Shown here: piece by piece, positions 17,718-27,097 of the stretch | Numbering within the stretch: the stretch's first letter is position 1 | Layout of the letters: each line of letters starts with the position of its first letter | NCBI GenBank assembly: GCA_963738185.1 | Contig: CAVTVA010000001.1 | Coordinates: 496,001-560,000, forward strand | Length of the DNA stretch: 64,000 nucleotides | Reading direction: 5' to 3' | Source: AP-15 sp963738185 | GTDB lineage: Bacteria > Pseudomonadota > Alphaproteobacteria > ATCC43930 > CGMCC-115725 | The notes under the pieces: generated by a model | Told to the model about the DNA's origin: nothing | Databases searched by the model: none | What the model saw: the letters and a program-made list of their open reading frames with translations, nothing else | Made by a program: the position numbers and the translations under genes

Positions 17718-18719
17718 TCAGATATAGACGCCGCGCATGCCGCCTTCGGGGTAGCGGGTGCCGGCGGCGGCGCCGATCGGGATCGCGGCCGAGATGCGGT
17801 CGGTGTCGGCGGGGGTAAGATTGACCGAGAGCGCGCCGAGGTTCTCCTCGAGCCGCGAGAGGTGCTTGGTGCCGGGGATCGGGATCACGTCCGGCCCCTG
17901 CGCCAACAGCCAGGCCAGCACCAGCTGCGCCGGGGTGCAGCCCTTCTCGCGCGCGATCGCCTCGATATGCTCGACCAATGCCCGGTTCTTGGCAAAATTG
18001 TCGCCCATAAAGCGCGGGTGCCGGCCGCGGGTGTCGCCCTGGTCGAGGTTGCCGAGATCGGGGATGTCGCCGGTCAAGAGGCCGCGGCCGAGCGGCGCAT
18101 AGGCGAAAAAAGCGATGCCGAGGTCGCGGGTGAGATCGCGGATCTCGGTCGCCTCCTGGCGGTAGAGCAGCGAGAATTCGCTCTGCACCGCGGCGATCGG
18201 ATGGGTCGCGTGCGCCCGGCGGATGCGTTCGGGGTGCGCCTCGCAGAGGCCGAGATAGCGCACCTTGCCCGCTTCGACGAGCCGGGCCATCGCCCCCACC
18301 GTCTCCTCGACCGGCACCGCCAGATCGACCCGGTGCTGGTAATAGAGGTCGATGACATCGACGCCGAGCCGCTTCAGGCTCGCCTCGCAGGCCTGGGCGA
18401 TATAGGCCGGGCTGCCATCGACGCCGTTGGCTCCGCCCGGCCGCCGGGTCTGGCCGAACTTGCTGGCCAACACGACGCCGTTGCGTCGCCCCTGCAAGGC
18501 GCGGCCGAGCAATTCCTCGTTCTGGCCCCAGCCATACATGTCGGAGCTGTCGAAATGATCGACGCCGAGATCGATCGCGCGCTGGATCAGCGCGATGCCC
18601 GCTTGGTCGTCGCTCTTGCCGTACACCCCGGACAGCGACATGCAGCCGAGCCCGATCGCCGAAATCTCCGGCCCGCCTTTGCCGAGCCTCCGCTTCTGTG
18701 TGACGACCATGCCGTTCAT
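17718..18719 (-). CDS. Aldo/keto reductase
   Basis: NADPH-dependent aldo/keto reductase of 333 residues with a TIM-barrel fold. The catalytic tetrad is visible: Asp and Tyr in FDSSDMYG, Lys in VLASKFG and His in YYQHRVD. The nucleotide-binding end is PIPGTKHLSRLEENLGA. It belongs to the group annotated as general stress/perakine-reductase-like aldo/keto reductases (AKR13-like). The substrate is unknown. It converges with the MoeA gene and is divergent from the beta-propeller gene at 18846. Confidence 0.92.
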   Translation of the reverse strand: MNGMVVTQKRRLGKGGPEISAIGLGCMSLSGVYGKSDDQAGIALIQRAIDLGVDHFDSSDMYGWGQNEELLGRALQGRRNGVVLASKFGQTRRPGGANGVDGSPAYIAQACEASLKRLGVDVIDLYYQHRVDLAVPVEETVGAMARLVEAGKVRYLGLCEAHPERIRRAHATHPIAAVQSEFSLLYRQEATEIRDLTRDLGIAFFAYAPLGRGLLTGDIPDLGNLDQGDTRGRHPRFMGDNFAKNRALVEHIEAIAREKGCTPAQLVLAWLLAQGPDVIPIPGTKHLSRLEENLGALSVNLTPADTDRISAAIPIGAAAGTRYPEGGMRGVYI

Positions 18720-18845
18720 TCATCTCTCCGCCGATTGAGGCGCGCTCGGATCCGCTGCTTGGGGCCGGGGCGCCGCTAAAGCTTTTGTGACATGCTCCAA
18801 TACAAGCGTATGATCGCGGCCGCAATCCAGCCGAGGGAGGAGATC

Positions 18846-19895
18846 ATGGCGGCGACACATGTTTACGCCGGCGCGGCGCGGTCAATGGGCGGCACCATGG
18901 GCGGCGTCTTCCGCCAGGCGGCCGGCGAGGACGGATGGCAGCATCTGACCAACGGGCTGCCGGAAGGCGCCGAAGTCCATGCGATCACCGTGCATCCCGA
19001 GAACCCTGACACGGTCTATATCGGCACCACCAAGGGCACCTATCGCAGCACCAACCGCGGCGCGCGCTGGGAGCGGCTGGCGCTGCCCGACGCCGAGGCC
19101 GATATCTGGTCGGTCTGCATCCACCCGAAGAACCCGCGCATCATCTATGCCGGCGCCACCCCGCCCGGCGTCTACCGCAGCGATAATGGCGGCGACACCT
19201 GGCGCAAGATGGCCGATCCGGGCCTGCCCGACAGGGTCATCATGCAGTTCGCCTGCCGGGTCATGCGGCTCGACGTCGATCCGAATTCGCCCGACGATGT
19301 TTACGCCACGCTCGAAGCCAATGGCGCGATGCGCAGCCGCAACGGCGGCGAGAGCTGGGAAGACTGCACCGCCGACCTGATCCGCTTCTGCGAACAGCCG
19401 AAATATCGGAGCCGAATCGGCAGCCAGACCGAGATCGAGGGAATGCTCGACGGGCATGCGCTCGCTTGCAGCGCCGCCGCCCCCGGCACCGTGTTCCTTG
19501 CGAACCGCATGGGCCTCTTCCGCAGCAACGATAAGGGGCAGAGCTGGCAGGACATGGAGATCGGCCGATTTTCGCCGCTGACCTATGGCCGCGACATTCG
19601 CGTCTCGCGGCAGGACCCGAAAGTCTTGTATGCCTGCCTCAGCCCGGCGGCGCGCAGCACCGACGGGGCGATCTATAAGAGCGACGATGTCGGGCAGAGC
19701 TGGAAGCGCTTTGACCGCGGCATCAAGGCCGAGGCGACGATGATGGGTGTGGCGGTGCACCCGCACGACCCCAACCAGATCTACGGCGTGTCGCGCTTTG
19801 GCCAGGTGTTCGGGACCCAGGATGGCGGCCAGAGCTGGAGCGAGCATCGCCTGCCCGAGGGGGTGCGCGACGTCTACGCGGTCGCCTGCGGCTGA
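18846..19895 (+). CDS. BNR/VPS10-like beta-propeller repeat protein
   Basis: A 349-residue protein built of BNR (Asp-box) repeats, seen as S-x-N/D-x-G-x-x-W units: STNRGARWERL, SDNGGDTWRKM, SRNGGESWEDC, SNDKGQSWQDM, SDDVGQSWKRF and TQDGGQSWSEH. Between them are HPENPDTVYIG-type strands, typical of glycosidase-like and VPS10 propellers. There is no signal peptide. Molecular function is not established, and sialidase catalytic residues are not evident. The ATG at 18846 follows GAGGGAGGAGATC; an earlier in-frame ATG at 18792 lacks this. A paralogue lies at 49095-50063. Confidence 0.85.
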   Translation: MAATHVYAGAARSMGGTMGGVFRQAAGEDGWQHLTNGLPEGAEVHAITVHPENPDTVYIGTTKGTYRSTNRGARWERLALPDAEADIWSVCIHPKNPRIIYAGATPPGVYRSDNGGDTWRKMADPGLPDRVIMQFACRVMRLDVDPNSPDDVYATLEANGAMRSRNGGESWEDCTADLIRFCEQPKYRSRIGSQTEIEGMLDGHALACSAAAPGTVFLANRMGLFRSNDKGQSWQDMEIGRFSPLTYGRDIRVSRQDPKVLYACLSPAARSTDGAIYKSDDVGQSWKRFDRGIKAEATMMGVAVHPHDPNQIYGVSRFGQVFGTQDGGQSWSEHRLPEGVRDVYAVACG

Positions 19896-19928
19896 GCCCG
19901 GCGCCGCGCCAAATCCCGTTGCCGGCGA

Positions 19929-20568
19929 TCTGCTCGACGCCGCGCCGCCGCGCGAGGATGTCGAGTGGATCGCCGCTGGCGCAGTCGTGCTGCGCCGCTT
20001 CGCGAGCAGCGAGGCCGCGGCGCTGACCGCGGCGGTTGGGGAAATTGCCGCCGCCGCCCCATTCCGGCACATGGTCACACCCGGCGGCTGGCAGATGTCG
20101 GTGGCGATGACCAGTTGCGGGCAGGCCGGCTGGGTGACCGACCACGGCGGCTATCGCTACGCCGCTGATGATCCGCTGACTGGGCGGCCGTGGCCAAGCA
20201 TGCCGGCCCTGTTCACGCGCCTGGCCAAGCGCGCCGCAGCAGCCGCCGGGTTTGGCGGCTTTGCCCCGGACGCCTGCCTGATCAACCGCTACGAGCCGGG
20301 CGCGCGGCTGTCATTGCATCGCGACGAGGACGAGCGCGATCTTGGCGCTCCGGTCGTCTCGGTCTCGCTCGGCCTGCCGGCGACTTTTCTGTGGAGCGGC
20401 CTCAACCGTAAGGACCGGCCGCGGCGGATTCGCCTCGAAAACGGCGATGTGGTGGTTTGGGGTGGTGCGTCCCGCCTCGTCTACCACGGTGTGGCGCCGC
20501 TGGCCGAGGCCGAGCATCCGTTGACCGGCCGCAGCCGGATCAATTTGACTTTTCGGAAAGCGCTTTAA
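19929..20568 (+). CDS. alkB: AlkB-type DNA/RNA demethylase
   Basis: Fe(II)/2-oxoglutarate dioxygenase that reverses 1-methyladenine and 3-methylcytosine damage. Iron ligands are in LSLHRDEDE (HxD) and VYHGV (second His). The 2-oxoglutarate arginines are in RSRINLTFR. FRHMVTPGGWQMSVAMTSCG and CLINRYEPGARLS match E. coli AlkB closely. The start is uncertain. Homology with E. coli begins around 19926 (DLLDAAPPRED), where there is no ATG, GTG or TTG in frame, only a CTG. The nearest in-frame ATG is at 19822, inside the preceding gene. The start coordinate given is therefore approximate. Confidence 0.9.
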
Positions 20569-21673
20569 GCCGGGCGGCGACCCTCCGTCCGATCGGCTCC
20601 GGCCCGGCTCTCCAATGCTTGCCGACCGACCGCGACGCCGCCTCGCTGTCGTTCCGGTATTCGAAAATTGGGATCTCGGAAGCGATGCCGGCGATCCGCT
20701 CGTAGCCGATCGGGTGGAGCTGCATCGCGCAATCCGCCAACTCGCGCGCGAGGCTGCCCGATATCGCGCAGGCGACGCCGTGGGCCTTGGCAGCTTCCTC
20801 GATGCGCGAGGCGATGTTGATCGTGCTGCCGTAAATTCCGATCGAGCGCTTGGTGTCGCCCTGCTCGCTGACCACGACATCGCCGCCATGAACCCCGATC
20901 CGGAAGGTCGGCGCCACCCCGAATTGCGCCAGATAGCGTTCGCGCTCGCGGTCGGCCGCGGCAAACATCGCATCGATCGCCCGCAAAATGCGATCACCGC
21001 GCACCGCCTCCCGCCAATCCCACAGCGCGATCAGGCCATCGCCCTTATAGACATAGATGTCGCCGCCGTAATCGGTAATCGGTTTTGAAATATCGAACAG
21101 AAATTTGCCGACCAGCGACTTGATCTTTAAGGCGCCAAGCCGCTCGGCCAGCCCAGTCGAATTGTTGATGTCGACAAAGACTAGAACCTTCTGCTCGACC
21201 ACCGGGCGATGATAGGTACCGATCATCAGATGGAACAGTGTATCGATGCCGATGAAGTGAGCCGCGCGCATCACCACGATGCCGACCACCGAATATATTA
21301 TCACGTTGGGAATCGCGAGCAGCAGCCTGATATAGGTAACGTGCGGTGGATACAAGCGATAGAGCAGCAAGTGCGTCAGGTTTACGGCAACAACAAATAA
21401 AATTACGACAACTGCCGTATAAATCAGAATCGAAAGCAGCGGGTGAATGCTGCGAAACCAGCGACCGCGCAGGCTCTGCACGTAAAATTCTTCAAACAGG
21501 CCGACGCCGGTGCCGACAAAAATCCCGTTCAACACGCCAAAGATGGGCGGGCGACCCTTGGCGAGGGTGGACAAACCCGCAAGCAGAGCAAAAACCGACA
21601 CCGCCAGCAGGATCGAAGCGAGCTTCCTGCGCGTCGAGATCGAGATGTGAGCAAACGCCCAGCTCATGCTCAA
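20540..21673 (-). CDS. Membrane-bound class III adenylate/guanylate cyclase
   Basis: A 377-residue protein with about five N-terminal membrane helices (residues 15-150) followed by a class III cyclase homology domain (about 165-345). The catalytic part shows the metal-binding region VFVDINNSTGLAERLG and IYVYKGDGLIALWDW, then FRIGVHGGDVVVSEQGDTKR and the transition-state-type SIGIYGSTINIASRIEEAA. It probably makes cAMP in response to a membrane signal. It overlaps the tail of alkB on the opposite strand by 29 bases. The local AT content around its membrane part is somewhat higher than average. Confidence 0.88.
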   Translation of the reverse strand: MSMSWAFAHISISTRRKLASILLAVSVFALLAGLSTLAKGRPPIFGVLNGIFVGTGVGLFEEFYVQSLRGRWFRSIHPLLSILIYTAVVVILFVVAVNLTHLLLYRLYPPHVTYIRLLLAIPNVIIYSVVGIVVMRAAHFIGIDTLFHLMIGTYHRPVVEQKVLVFVDINNSTGLAERLGALKIKSLVGKFLFDISKPITDYGGDIYVYKGDGLIALWDWREAVRGDRILRAIDAMFAAADRERERYLAQFGVAPTFRIGVHGGDVVVSEQGDTKRSIGIYGSTINIASRIEEAAKAHGVACAISGSLARELADCAMQLHPIGYERIAGIASEIPIFEYRNDSEAASRSVGKHWRAGPEPIGRRVAARLKALSEKSN

Positions 21674-21745
21674 GCCGTCGCCAACGGTTGAATGACGAAG
21701 TATCGTGGAGCGAGAGGGTTGTCCAGGCGCATCAAGCGTTTTGCT

Positions 21746-22645
21746 TCAACAACCGCCACCGTAGTCGCACAAAGCGCGGCTCTCGCTGTAGCGCAGGGAG
21801 GTCTCGACAGTGCCCCCATCCAGTCGGTTCAGACGAAAGATGTGGCTTTTCTGCTCGCGCCCGGCCAGGTGCATGACGCCGATCGGCTGATGTGGCGAGT
21901 AGGGCTCGACAAATAGCCCGCGGCCGGCATCAAAGGCCGGCGCCGCATCCCCGGGCATCCAATTGCAATAGGCCGGCAGAAAATCGACCGGCAGATGCTC
22001 GGCGAAAATCACATAGTTGAGCGCTGTTTGCTCGACAAAGAAAAACCGGGTTCGTTGCGCGACCTGCACCATGATCCGCGCCCATGCTTGCCAATGCGGG
22101 GCGTCGCCGCGCAATGCGAAGACGCCGCAATTGACGATCGGGTTGCGGCCGAGCCGGTCGGCGGCGCGCCAGCCGAACGCCTCGCGGTAGTTCTTCCAGG
22201 CCAAGGTCCGCCCGAACAGCTTGGGCCGCTTGTAGTGCCGCTTATAGGCGCGGTCGATCTCCGGGGCGATCGCGAGCTTGCCGTCGTCGGCGGCCGCGGC
22301 ATAGAGCTCGACCGCACTCCAATCCTGCAGCCAGGCATCGGCGTCGAGCCAGAGATAGGTCTCGTAGCCTGGAAAGTGTTGCGGCAGAAATGGGCGGGCA
22401 AACTGCGCCTTGCGCGCCTCGGCGGTGCGCGCCCGGCCCGGAAAGTCGATGTCCCATCCCGGATGCACGAGATGGGTGACGCGCGGGGCCAGCCATTGAT
22501 GCTGCTCCGGATCTAGCCCGACATCGAGAATGCCGATCGCCGCATCGGCGCGCTGCGCCAGCACCGAGGAGACCATGTCGCGCAGCAGCGGGAAATAGGC
22601 GCGGTCGGCGGCGCTGACGATCAGCAGCCGTGCGGTCGGCGTCAT
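21746..22645 (-). CDS. Glycosyltransferase family 8-like protein
   Basis: A soluble protein of about 299 residues resembling GT-A glycosyltransferases of the GT8 type. Residues YLWLDADAWLQDW contain a DxD motif for metal/nucleotide-sugar binding. NPIVNCGVFALRGDAPHWQAW and a C-terminal HLAGREQKS stretch support the fold. The donor and acceptor are unknown. The start at 22645 (MTPTARLLIVSAAD) is chosen because it begins the first beta strand. An upstream ATG at 22696 would overlap the response-regulator gene by 23 bases. It lies immediately downstream of that regulator and may be co-transcribed. Confidence 0.75.
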   Translation of the reverse strand: MTPTARLLIVSAADRAYFPLLRDMVSSVLAQRADAAIGILDVGLDPEQHQWLAPRVTHLVHPGWDIDFPGRARTAEARKAQFARPFLPQHFPGYETYLWLDADAWLQDWSAVELYAAAADDGKLAIAPEIDRAYKRHYKRPKLFGRTLAWKNYREAFGWRAADRLGRNPIVNCGVFALRGDAPHWQAWARIMVQVAQRTRFFFVEQTALNYVIFAEHLPVDFLPAYCNWMPGDAAPAFDAGRGLFVEPYSPHQPIGVMHLAGREQKSHIFRLNRLDGGTVETSLRYSESRALCDYGGGC

Positions 22646-22673
22646 CCGCGGCTGCGGCGGCGCCCGGTTCGCT

Positions 22674-23363
22674 TCACGGGACGAGGCGATAGCCACCCGG
22701 CTCGGTCACCAAAATCTCGGCGCGCGCCGGGTCGCGCTCGATCTTTTGGCGCAGGCGGTAGACATGTGTCTCCAGTGTGTGCGTCGTCACCCCGGCGTTA
22801 TAACCCCACACTTCGCCCAGCAGCAGGTCGCGCCCGATCACCCGATCGCCGGCGCGATAGAGATATTTGAGGATCGCCGTCTCTTTTTCGGTCAACCGCA
22901 CCCGCTTGCGGCCGCCGGGATCGACCAAGAGCTTGGCCTGCGGGCGGAAGGTGTAAGGGCCGATCGAGAATTCGGCATCGTCGCTGTGCTCGCTCTGGCG
23001 CAGATGCGCGCGCAGCCGGGCGAGCAGCACGCTCAGCCGGAACGGTTTGGTGACATAATCGTCAGCCCCGGAATCGAGGCCAAGCACCGTGTCGGCATCG
23101 CTGTCCGACCCGGTCAGCATCACGATCGGCACATGCACGGATTCGCTTCGCAGCATCCGGCACAATTCGCGCCCATCCATATCGGGCAGGCCGACATCGA
23201 GCAGGATCGCATCAAACCGCTGGTTCTTGGCAACCTCGAGAGCCGCCGCGGCAGTATCGCATTCGGTGGTCAGAAACTCTTCGTTGAGCTCGAGCTGCTC
23301 GGCGAGCGACTGGCGCAGTGCGCCGTCATCGTCGACGATCAGAATTCTGCGACCAGGCCTCAT
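22674..23363 (-). CDS. OmpR/PhoB-family response regulator
   Basis: A two-component response regulator of 229 residues. The receiver domain (1-118) has the acidic pair in LIVDDDG, the phosphorylated Asp in AILLDVGLPDMDG, Thr in VMLTGSD and Lys in DYVTKPF. The C-terminal winged helix (about 130-229) ends with the recognition helix TTHTLETHVYRLRQKIE and the wing RAEILVTEPGGYRLVP. No histidine kinase is adjacent, so it is an orphan here. The start is set at 23363 (MRPGRRILIVDDD), with an upstream in-frame ATG at 23387 as the alternative. Confidence 0.93.
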   Translation of the reverse strand: MRPGRRILIVDDDGALRQSLAEQLELNEEFLTTECDTAAAALEVAKNQRFDAILLDVGLPDMDGRELCRMLRSESVHVPIVMLTGSDSDADTVLGLDSGADDYVTKPFRLSVLLARLRAHLRQSEHSDDAEFSIGPYTFRPQAKLLVDPGGRKRVRLTEKETAILKYLYRAGDRVIGRDLLLGEVWGYNAGVTTHTLETHVYRLRQKIERDPARAEILVTEPGGYRLVP

Positions 23364-23522
23364 GACCCTCCCCGCCGGACGAAACACCAGCTTGGCCGTT
23401 CGATGTCGCCGCGATCGGGCCGAACTGCCGAGCCGAGCAATTATCCGGCGCTCCTGCTCGTCTCATCCCCGCCCGACGCGCCGCGAGCTTAGCCGATCGC
23501 AGCCTCGTCCGCCAGCCGCGCC

Positions 23523-23550
23523 GGGTAGACGCTCGCGAGTGCGTCTACCC
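23523..23550. repeat. Perfect hairpin at the 3' end of glnS
   Basis: Arms GGGTAGACGC (23523-23532) and GCGTCTACCC (23541-23550) form a 10-bp perfect stem with an 8-base loop, overlapping the glnS stop codon. There is no T-run on either side, so intrinsic termination is doubtful. It may stabilise the transcript end. Confidence 0.4.
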
Positions 23551-25245
23551 GCGGCCGGACTGTGCCTTGGCCCAGCTGTCCCGCAGCCCGACGGTGCGGT
23601 TGAAGATCAAGCGGCCTGGGGCCGCTTCGCTGTCGGGGCAGAAATAGCCTTGGCGCTCGAACTGCACCGCCTCGCCGACCGGCGCCTCGGCCAGCGCCGG
23701 CTCTACCCGGCTCAGGGACAACACCTCGAGCGAATCCGGGTTGAGGTCGGCGAAGAAATCGCCGCCCGCGCCGGGGTCGGGGCGGGTGAAGAGCGGGTTG
23801 TAAAGACGGATTTGCGCCGGCAGCGAGTGCGCCGCCGCGACCCAATGCAGGGTCGCGCGCACCTTGCGCCCGTCGGGCGCGTTGCCGCCGCGCGTCGCCG
23901 GGTCATATGTGCAGATCAGCTCGACCACGTCGCCGTCGGCGTTTTTGACGATTTCGCGGCAGGTGACGAAGTACGCGTACCGCAGCCGCACCTCGCGGCC
24001 CGGCGCCAGGCGGTAGAAATTCTTCGGTGGATTTTCCATAAAGTCGTCGCGCTCGACAAAAAGCTCGCGCGCAAACGGGATCGAGCGGGTGCCGGCCGCC
24101 GGTTCCTCGGGGTTATTGACTGCCTCGAGAGCTTCCGTGGCGCCGTCGGGGTAATTGGCGATCACGAGCTTCAGAGGGCGCAGCACCGCCATTCGCCGCG
24201 GGGCGATCTGGTTCAGATGCTCGCGCACCGCATGGTCGAACATCGCGACATCGACGAGGCTGTTGGCGCGAGCGACGCCGACCCGCCGCACAAACTCGCG
24301 GATCGCCGCGGCCGGCACCCCGCGCCGGCGCAGCCCGGCCAGGGTCGGCATGCGCGGGTCGTCCCAGCCGGTGACGCGGCCCTCCGCGACCAGCCGGCTC
24401 AGAAACCGCTTCGACATGACCGTGTGATTGATGCTCAGCCGGGCGAACTCGTATTGCCGCGGCCGCGACGGCACGGGCAGATGGTCCAGCAGCCAGTCGT
24501 AAAGCGGCCGATGGTCCTCAAATTCGAGCGTGCACAAGGAATGGGTGACGCCCTCGATCGCGTCCGACTGGCCATGGGCAAAATCATAGCTCGGATAGAT
24601 GCACCATTCCGTCCCGGTGCGCGGATGGGCGGCGTGCAGAATGCGGTACAGCACCGGGTCGCGCAGGTTGATGTTGCCGGCGCCCATATCGATCTTGGCG
24701 CGCAGCACCCGCGCTCCGTTCGGAAACTCGCCGGCGCGCATCCGGGAAAACAGATCGAGGTTCTCGGCGACATCGCGCTCGCGGTAAGGGCTGTCGCGGC
24801 CGGGCTCGGTGAGGCTGCCGCGCATCGCCCGCATCTCGTCGGCCGGGAGATCATCGACGTAGGCGTTCCCGGTGCGGATCAGATGCCGGGCCCACTCATA
24901 AAGCTGCTCGAAATGATCGGAGGCGTGGTAGAGGTGCGGGCCCCAGTCGAAACCGAGCCAGCGCACATCGCGCTCGATCGCGTCGATATATTCCTGCGCC
25001 TCGCGCGTCGGGTTGGTGTCGTCAAAGCGCAGGTGGCAGCGGCCGCCATATTCCTGCGCCACCCCGAAATTGAGGCAGATCGCCTTGGCGTGGCCGATAT
25101 GCAGATAGCCGTTGGGCTCGGGCGGAAACCGCGTCGCGACCTGGCGGGTGCGCCCGGCGGCGAGGTCGGCCTCGATAATGTCGCGGATAAAGTCGCGCCC
25201 TGCCGCCCCCGGCTCGCCCACCTTCGCCTTCTCGCTCGCCATCAT
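23545..25245 (-). CDS. glnS: Glutaminyl-tRNA synthetase
   Basis: Class I aminoacyl-tRNA synthetase charging tRNA-Gln, about 566 residues, the normal GlnRS length. The HIGH motif is in PPEPNGYLHIGHAKAI and the KMSKS-equivalent in HTVMSKRFLSRL. RFDDTNPTRE and the C-terminal anticodon-binding beta-barrels with FFADLNPDSLEVL are present. Two adjacent ATGs (25245 and 25242) are possible starts after a CAGGGA site. Many alphaproteobacteria make Gln-tRNA indirectly via GatCAB and lack glnS, so its presence is informative about lineage. It is divergent from the sulfatase gene. Confidence 0.96.
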   Translation of the reverse strand: MMASEKAKVGEPGAAGRDFIRDIIEADLAAGRTRQVATRFPPEPNGYLHIGHAKAICLNFGVAQEYGGRCHLRFDDTNPTREAQEYIDAIERDVRWLGFDWGPHLYHASDHFEQLYEWARHLIRTGNAYVDDLPADEMRAMRGSLTEPGRDSPYRERDVAENLDLFSRMRAGEFPNGARVLRAKIDMGAGNINLRDPVLYRILHAAHPRTGTEWCIYPSYDFAHGQSDAIEGVTHSLCTLEFEDHRPLYDWLLDHLPVPSRPRQYEFARLSINHTVMSKRFLSRLVAEGRVTGWDDPRMPTLAGLRRRGVPAAAIREFVRRVGVARANSLVDVAMFDHAVREHLNQIAPRRMAVLRPLKLVIANYPDGATEALEAVNNPEEPAAGTRSIPFARELFVERDDFMENPPKNFYRLAPGREVRLRYAYFVTCREIVKNADGDVVELICTYDPATRGGNAPDGRKVRATLHWVAAAHSLPAQIRLYNPLFTRPDPGAGGDFFADLNPDSLEVLSLSRVEPALAEAPVGEAVQFERQGYFCPDSEAAPGRLIFNRTVGLRDSWAKAQSGRG

Positions 25246-25371
25246 ATTCCCTGGGTCAGATCGCGGGTCTAATGTGGCCAGTCCGCCCGCCGCAGCCAAG
25301 CCCGAGCGAGGCCGACGCATCCGGGCCGCGGCGGGTCAGCCATGACGACCGCAAAATTTTGGGGAGAGTTG

Positions 25372-26988
25372 ATGCCTTCGCCCGGAAACGTCCTGTTTAT
25401 CATGTGCGACCAGCTGCGCTTCGATTATCTCGGCTGCTACGGTCATCCGCGCATCGAGACGCCGAACATCGATGCGCTGGCGGCGAGGGGGGTGCGTTTT
25501 ACCAGCGCCTATGTGCAATCGCCGATCTGCGGGCCGTCGCGCATGAGCTTTTACACCGGCCGCTACATGCGCTCGCACGGGGCCAACTGGAACGGCTATC
25601 CGCTGCGCGTCGGCGAGCCGACCCTGGGCGACCATCTGAGCGAATTGGGCGTACGCAATGTGCTGGTCGGCAAGACCCACATGGCCGCCGACAGCGAGGG
25701 CATGGCCCGGCTCGGCATCGATCCGGCTTCAGCGAAGGGTGTCAATCTCGCGCAATGCGGCTTCGAGCCGTTCGAGCGCGACGACGGCGTTCATCCGTCG
25801 AGCCGCCCTCGGCCGCGCTATGACGACTATCTGCTTGGGCACGGCTTTGCCGCCGGCAATCCCTGGGAGGAGTGGGCGAATTCGGCTGAGGCTGCGGACG
25901 GAACGGTGCTGAATGGCTGGCTGCTCGGACATGCCGACCAGCCGGCGCGGGTTCCGGCCGAGCATTCGGAGACGCCCTACATGACCCGCCGCGCGATCGA
26001 GTTTATCGATGCCGCGCGGCATGACGGCCGGCCATGGTGCCTGCACCTCTCCTATATCAAGCCGCACTGGCCCTATATCGCGCCAGCGCCGTACCACGCT
26101 CTTTATCGCGGCGAGGTGGCGCCGGCGGTGCGCTGCGACGCCGAGCGCCGCGATCCGCACCCGGTCTACCGCGCCATGATGGCGATGCGGCCAGCGCGCA
26201 GCTTCGCGCGCGACGAGGTCCGCGAGCGGGTGATCCCAGCCTATATGGGCCTGATCAAGCAGATCGACGATCAGCTCGGGGTGCTGTTCCGCTTTCTCGA
26301 CGAGCGCGGCCTTATCGACAGCACGATGATCGTCTTCACTTCCGACCACGGCGACTATCTCGGCGACCATTGGCTTGGCGAGAAGGATTTCTTTCACGAT
26401 TGCGCGGTCAAGGTGCCACTGATCGTCGCCGACCCGCGGCCCGAGGCCGACGCCGGGCGCGGCGTGGTCTGCGACGCACTGGTCGAGGCGATCGATCTCG
26501 TCCCGACATTTCTCGAATATTTCGGCGGCGAGGCACAGCCGCATATCGTCGAAGGCCGCTCCCTGATGCCGTTGCTGCGCGGCGAAACGCCGGACGAATG
26601 GCGCCGTTTCGCATTTTCGGAATACGATTACGCGATGCTGGAGGCCCGGCTGACCTTGAACCAGCCGATCGGCGACTGCCGCCTCTACATGGTGTGTGAC
26701 GGCCGTTGGAAATATATCCACGCGACCGGCTTCCGCCCGATGCTGTTCGATCTCGAAAGCGACCCGCGGGAGTTCCACGATCACGGCGCCGAGCCGCAAT
26801 CTGCGGGCGAATGCGCGCGGTTGCGCGAAGCGCTGTTGGAATGGGCATTGCGCGACCACAATCGGATCACCACGCCGGACCGCAAAATTGCCGCCTACGC
26901 CCATGGCCAGCAGCTCAAATCGGGCATCCTGATCGGCTATTGGGACGAGGCCGAGCTCGCGGCGGCGGCCCCGAGCTCGCCCGGCTGA
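25372..26988 (+). CDS. Sulfatase-family hydrolase
   Basis: Type I sulfatase or phosphonate-monoesterase-like enzyme of the alkaline-phosphatase superfamily. The modified-residue motif is ICGPSR, where Cys53 would be converted to formylglycine. Metal ligands are seen in FIMCDQLRFDYLGCYG near the N-terminus and FTSDHGDYLGDHWLGEKDFF at about residues 320-340. GKTHM supplies a conserved Lys/His. No signal peptide is seen, so it is probably cytoplasmic, and the substrate is not assignable. The ATG at 25372 follows GGGGAGAG at good spacing; the upstream ATG at 25342 does not. Confidence 0.9.
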   Translation: MPSPGNVLFIMCDQLRFDYLGCYGHPRIETPNIDALAARGVRFTSAYVQSPICGPSRMSFYTGRYMRSHGANWNGYPLRVGEPTLGDHLSELGVRNVLVGKTHMAADSEGMARLGIDPASAKGVNLAQCGFEPFERDDGVHPSSRPRPRYDDYLLGHGFAAGNPWEEWANSAEAADGTVLNGWLLGHADQPARVPAEHSETPYMTRRAIEFIDAARHDGRPWCLHLSYIKPHWPYIAPAPYHALYRGEVAPAVRCDAERRDPHPVYRAMMAMRPARSFARDEVRERVIPAYMGLIKQIDDQLGVLFRFLDERGLIDSTMIVFTSDHGDYLGDHWLGEKDFFHDCAVKVPLIVADPRPEADAGRGVVCDALVEAIDLVPTFLEYFGGEAQPHIVEGRSLMPLLRGETPDEWRRFAFSEYDYAMLEARLTLNQPIGDCRLYMVCDGRWKYIHATGFRPMLFDLESDPREFHDHGAEPQSAGECARLREALLEWALRDHNRITTPDRKIAAYAHGQQLKSGILIGYWDEAELAAAAPSSPG

Positions 26989-27097
26989 CAGCGGACGTGC
27001 GGAAACGCCGTGTTCGGCGCGGCCATGCACCTAGTTCGTGGTTAAATTTTCAAATATGAATTGCATCTGCGACCGAATCACCGCAGTATGTTGTCGG

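Noticed and set aside
23089..25272. A 727-residue open frame antisense to glnS
   Set aside because: Same reason: it mirrors a certain housekeeping gene, and its sequence is low-complexity Arg/Ala/Gly-rich.
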